A stretch of 64,000 nucleotides of DNA from Comamonas sp. SCN 65-56 (lineage in GTDB: Bacteria > Pseudomonadota > Gammaproteobacteria > Burkholderiales > Burkholderiaceae_C), in assembly GCF_001724135.1 (NCBI RefSeq), contig NZ_MEDS01000025.1, positions 62,001 through 126,000 on the forward strand, in the 5' to 3' direction. Shown here one piece after another: positions 61,916 through 64,000 of this stretch. The notes beneath the pieces are model-generated. The model saw only the letters and a list, made by a program, of their open reading frames with translations. It was not told the origin of the DNA and did not search any database. A program made the translations under genes and the position numbers. Numbering within the stretch: the first letter of the stretch is position 1; every line of letters starts with the position of its first letter.

Positions 61916-63946
61916 TCAGGGCAAATCGGGGTTCGGCTCGCGATCGCTGCTCCCGCGCGGGCCGACCTTGCCGAGGCGGCTTTTGAGCGACTGCGGCTCG
62001 CCGGTGATGATGGCGGCGTAGTTCACCGTGTTGGCCAGCACTTTCTTCACGTAGTCGCGCGTTTCGGTGAACGGCACGTTCTCGGCCCAGATGGCGGCCT
62101 CGATCACCGGGCCGTTGCGCCAGGCGCGCGGGCGCCCCGGCCCGGCGTTGTAGGCGGCGGCGGCCAGCGGCATGGAATCATCGAAGTCGTCCAGTGCCAG
62201 CTTGAGGTAGGCCGTGCCTATGGTGATGTTGGTTTCCTGATCGGTGAGCTGATCCTGCGTGAAACCGGTCAGACCGATCTTCCTGGCCGTCCAGCGCGCG
62301 GTGGCGGGCATGACCTGCATCAGGCCCGAGGCACCGACATGCGAGCGCGCATCCATGATGAAGCGGCTCTCCTGGCGCACCAGGCCATAGACGTAGGCCG
62401 GATCGAGCCCGATTTCCTTCGCGCGCCTGAGCACCGCGTCGTGAAACGGCATGGGGAAGCGCTGCGCGCTGGCTATCACCGTCTTGGTGCGCTCGCTGGT
62501 GTTGATGCAGCGGTCCCACACCTCCTGGCTGCAGGCAAAGTCGGCAGCGGCGAGCAGTTCGCGCTCGCCCATGCCGCCGGGGGTGTGCAAATTGGTGGTG
62601 TAGTTCCACTCGCGCACGCCTTCGCCGCGCAGGCCCAGCAAGATGGCGTAGAGCGCGCGGTTGAGCCCCGGATTGGCGCGGGCGGCGGCCTTTTCTTCAG
62701 CGCTGAGCGGCGCGGGTGCCGGCGGCGTCTGGATGCGCCCGCCGAGCTCCTCCATCGCCAGCTGCTCATAAAAGCCGCTGGTGCCGGCGATGCGTGCATA
62801 CAAGGCCTCGGCCTGCGCCCTGGCGTCGGCGCTGGGCTGGCCTGCCATCAGCGCACGCGCCTTCCAGTAGACCCATGTGCTTTCCTCGCGCAACGCGGGG
62901 CGCATGGCATCGATGGCCTGGCGCACCTGCTTGAACTGGCCGGCGCGCAGCGCGGCACGCGCCTTCCAGGCCAGCATGTCGTCGGACAAGTCGGCATCGC
63001 GCTTGACCTTGGCAAAGTAGGCCATCGCGTCGTCCGAGAGCGACAGCGCCGCCTGCCGCGCTATCGCGCCCCAGACCCAGTCGCGCTGCTCGCTGCTAAG
63101 GCGCTCGGCCCAGGTATCGGACAGCAGCCGCGCCGCGCCGGTGTAGTTGCTCATCGCCAGGCGCACCAGCGCCAGCGTGACGAGTTCACTGGGGTGCTCG
63201 CGCAGCGCCGGTTCAGCCGCTTTGTGCTTGCCTTTGGTTTTGGCTTTGGTCTTGGCCGCAGGGCCGCCCAGCGCGAGGTATTTGCTGGGCGCGCCAAAGG
63301 CGTCGCCGAACTGCGCCAGCAGCTGCGGCGCCACCGCCTCGACGGCAGCGCGCGACTGCCCCGGATGGTTGATCTCACCGCCCAGCCGCACCTTGCGCCA
63401 GACATCCAGCGGTTGGATGCGGCCATCGGCCAGCAGCTGCGCGGCGGCCTGGGTGCAGCCGTCGCTGCTTCGCTTCTGGGCATACCAGCGGCTCAGGACC
63501 TGATCGCCCGCATCCGCCGGTGCCTCTCCCCTGAGCTCGGCCACCAGCAAGGCATAGCAGCGAACGTTCGGATCGTCGCGCATGCGAAAGTCCTGCAGCA
63601 CATCGGAAAAGCGCTGCCAGTCGCGGCGTTGCCCGAGGATCAGCAGCCAGTCGTTGCGCAGGCGGTCTTCCTGGTAAGTACCCTTCCAGCGCTGGAAAAA
63701 CGCCTGCACTTCCTCATCGCTGGCGGACTCCAGGCGCGCCTTGAGCTCCCAGTACGCGGCCCAGGCCTCGATGGGACTGCCCGCCGCCTGCGGCAGCAGC
63801 TGCGTCAACTGGGCGCGGTCGCCCTTGCGAAAGGCCTTGTGCATCTGCAGCAGCACTTCGTCACTGACGTTTTGCGCCGTCGCGGGCATGGCCGCCATCA
63901 CCACCAGGGCCGCAAGCAGCAGTGTCAGAATCCGGATGAATTGCAT
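61916..63946 (-). CDS. Soluble lytic murein transglycosylase (Slt70-like)
   Basis: YVYGLVRQESRFIMDARSHVGASGLMQVMPATARWTARKIGL..LAAAAYNAGPGRPRAWR. Confidence 0.94.
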   Translation of the reverse strand: MQFIRILTLLLAALVVMAAMPATAQNVSDEVLLQMHKAFRKGDRAQLTQLLPQAAGSPIEAWAAYWELKARLESASDEEVQAFFQRWKGTYQEDRLRNDWLLILGQRRDWQRFSDVLQDFRMRDDPNVRCYALLVAELRGEAPADAGDQVLSRWYAQKRSSDGCTQAAAQLLADGRIQPLDVWRKVRLGGEINHPGQSRAAVEAVAPQLLAQFGDAFGAPSKYLALGGPAAKTKAKTKGKHKAAEPALREHPSELVTLALVRLAMSNYTGAARLLSDTWAERLSSEQRDWVWGAIARQAALSLSDDAMAYFAKVKRDADLSDDMLAWKARAALRAGQFKQVRQAIDAMRPALREESTWVYWKARALMAGQPSADARAQAEALYARIAGTSGFYEQLAMEELGGRIQTPPAPAPLSAEEKAAARANPGLNRALYAILLGLRGEGVREWNYTTNLHTPGGMGERELLAAADFACSQEVWDRCINTSERTKTVIASAQRFPMPFHDAVLRRAKEIGLDPAYVYGLVRQESRFIMDARSHVGASGLMQVMPATARWTARKIGLTGFTQDQLTDQETNITIGTAYLKLALDDFDDSMPLAAAAYNAGPGRPRAWRNGPVIEAAIWAENVPFTETRDYVKKVLANTVNYAAIITGEPQSLKSRLGKVGPRGSSDREPNPDLP

Positions 63947-63963
63947 ATGAGGGGAATTATCGG

Positions 63964-64000
63964 ATGGACAAAGCAGCCGTACGCAAACGCCTGGTGGCCG
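63964..64000 (+). CDS. N-terminus of a truncated CDS, probably 5-formyltetrahydrofolate cyclo-ligase
   Basis: MDKAAVRKRLVA.. divergent to slt; only 12 codons visible, identification positional. Confidence 0.35.
   Translation, partial: MDKAAVRKRLVA

Overview
The 64-kb window is GC-rich and beta-proteobacterial in character (Burkholderiales/Comamonadaceae-like, judged from gene content and codon style; not verified by any search). About 40 kb is a flagellar/motility region: fliI(partial)-H-G-F | fliE, flgL-K-J-I-(IS)-geneX-H-G-F-E-D-C-B | flgA-M-N, fliA-flhG-F-A-B, cheZ-Y, motB-A, fliT-S-D, and two divergent flagellin genes. Next to the second flagellin is a probable flagellin-modification island (44.2-54.7 kb): ACP, KASIII, SDR, NeuD-like acetyltransferase, an FkbM methyltransferase broken by an in-frame TGA, a Rieske oxygenase, a large GT-like/methyltransferase fusion with a (GACAAC)5 tract, and a second methyltransferase. 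Facing it on the minus strand are an O-GlcNAc-transferase-like (GT41/SPINDLY) TPR protein and a DegT aminotransferase. Flanking regions hold housekeeping genes (yraN, rsmI, dsbD, slt), a copper-related pair, and a Fur-box-preceded TonB receptor / TPP enzyme / alpha-hydroxyacid oxidase / PiuC-like cluster. Items most worth follow-up: the modification island; a dispersed palindromic ~50-bp repeat found in at least 7 places, including in frame inside genes; an intact IS1595-type element with 8-bp TSD splitting the flg operon; an unknown secreted protein between flgH and flgI; an FlhG-position protein without a recognisable Walker A motif; and three sigma-28 promoters with identical spacing.
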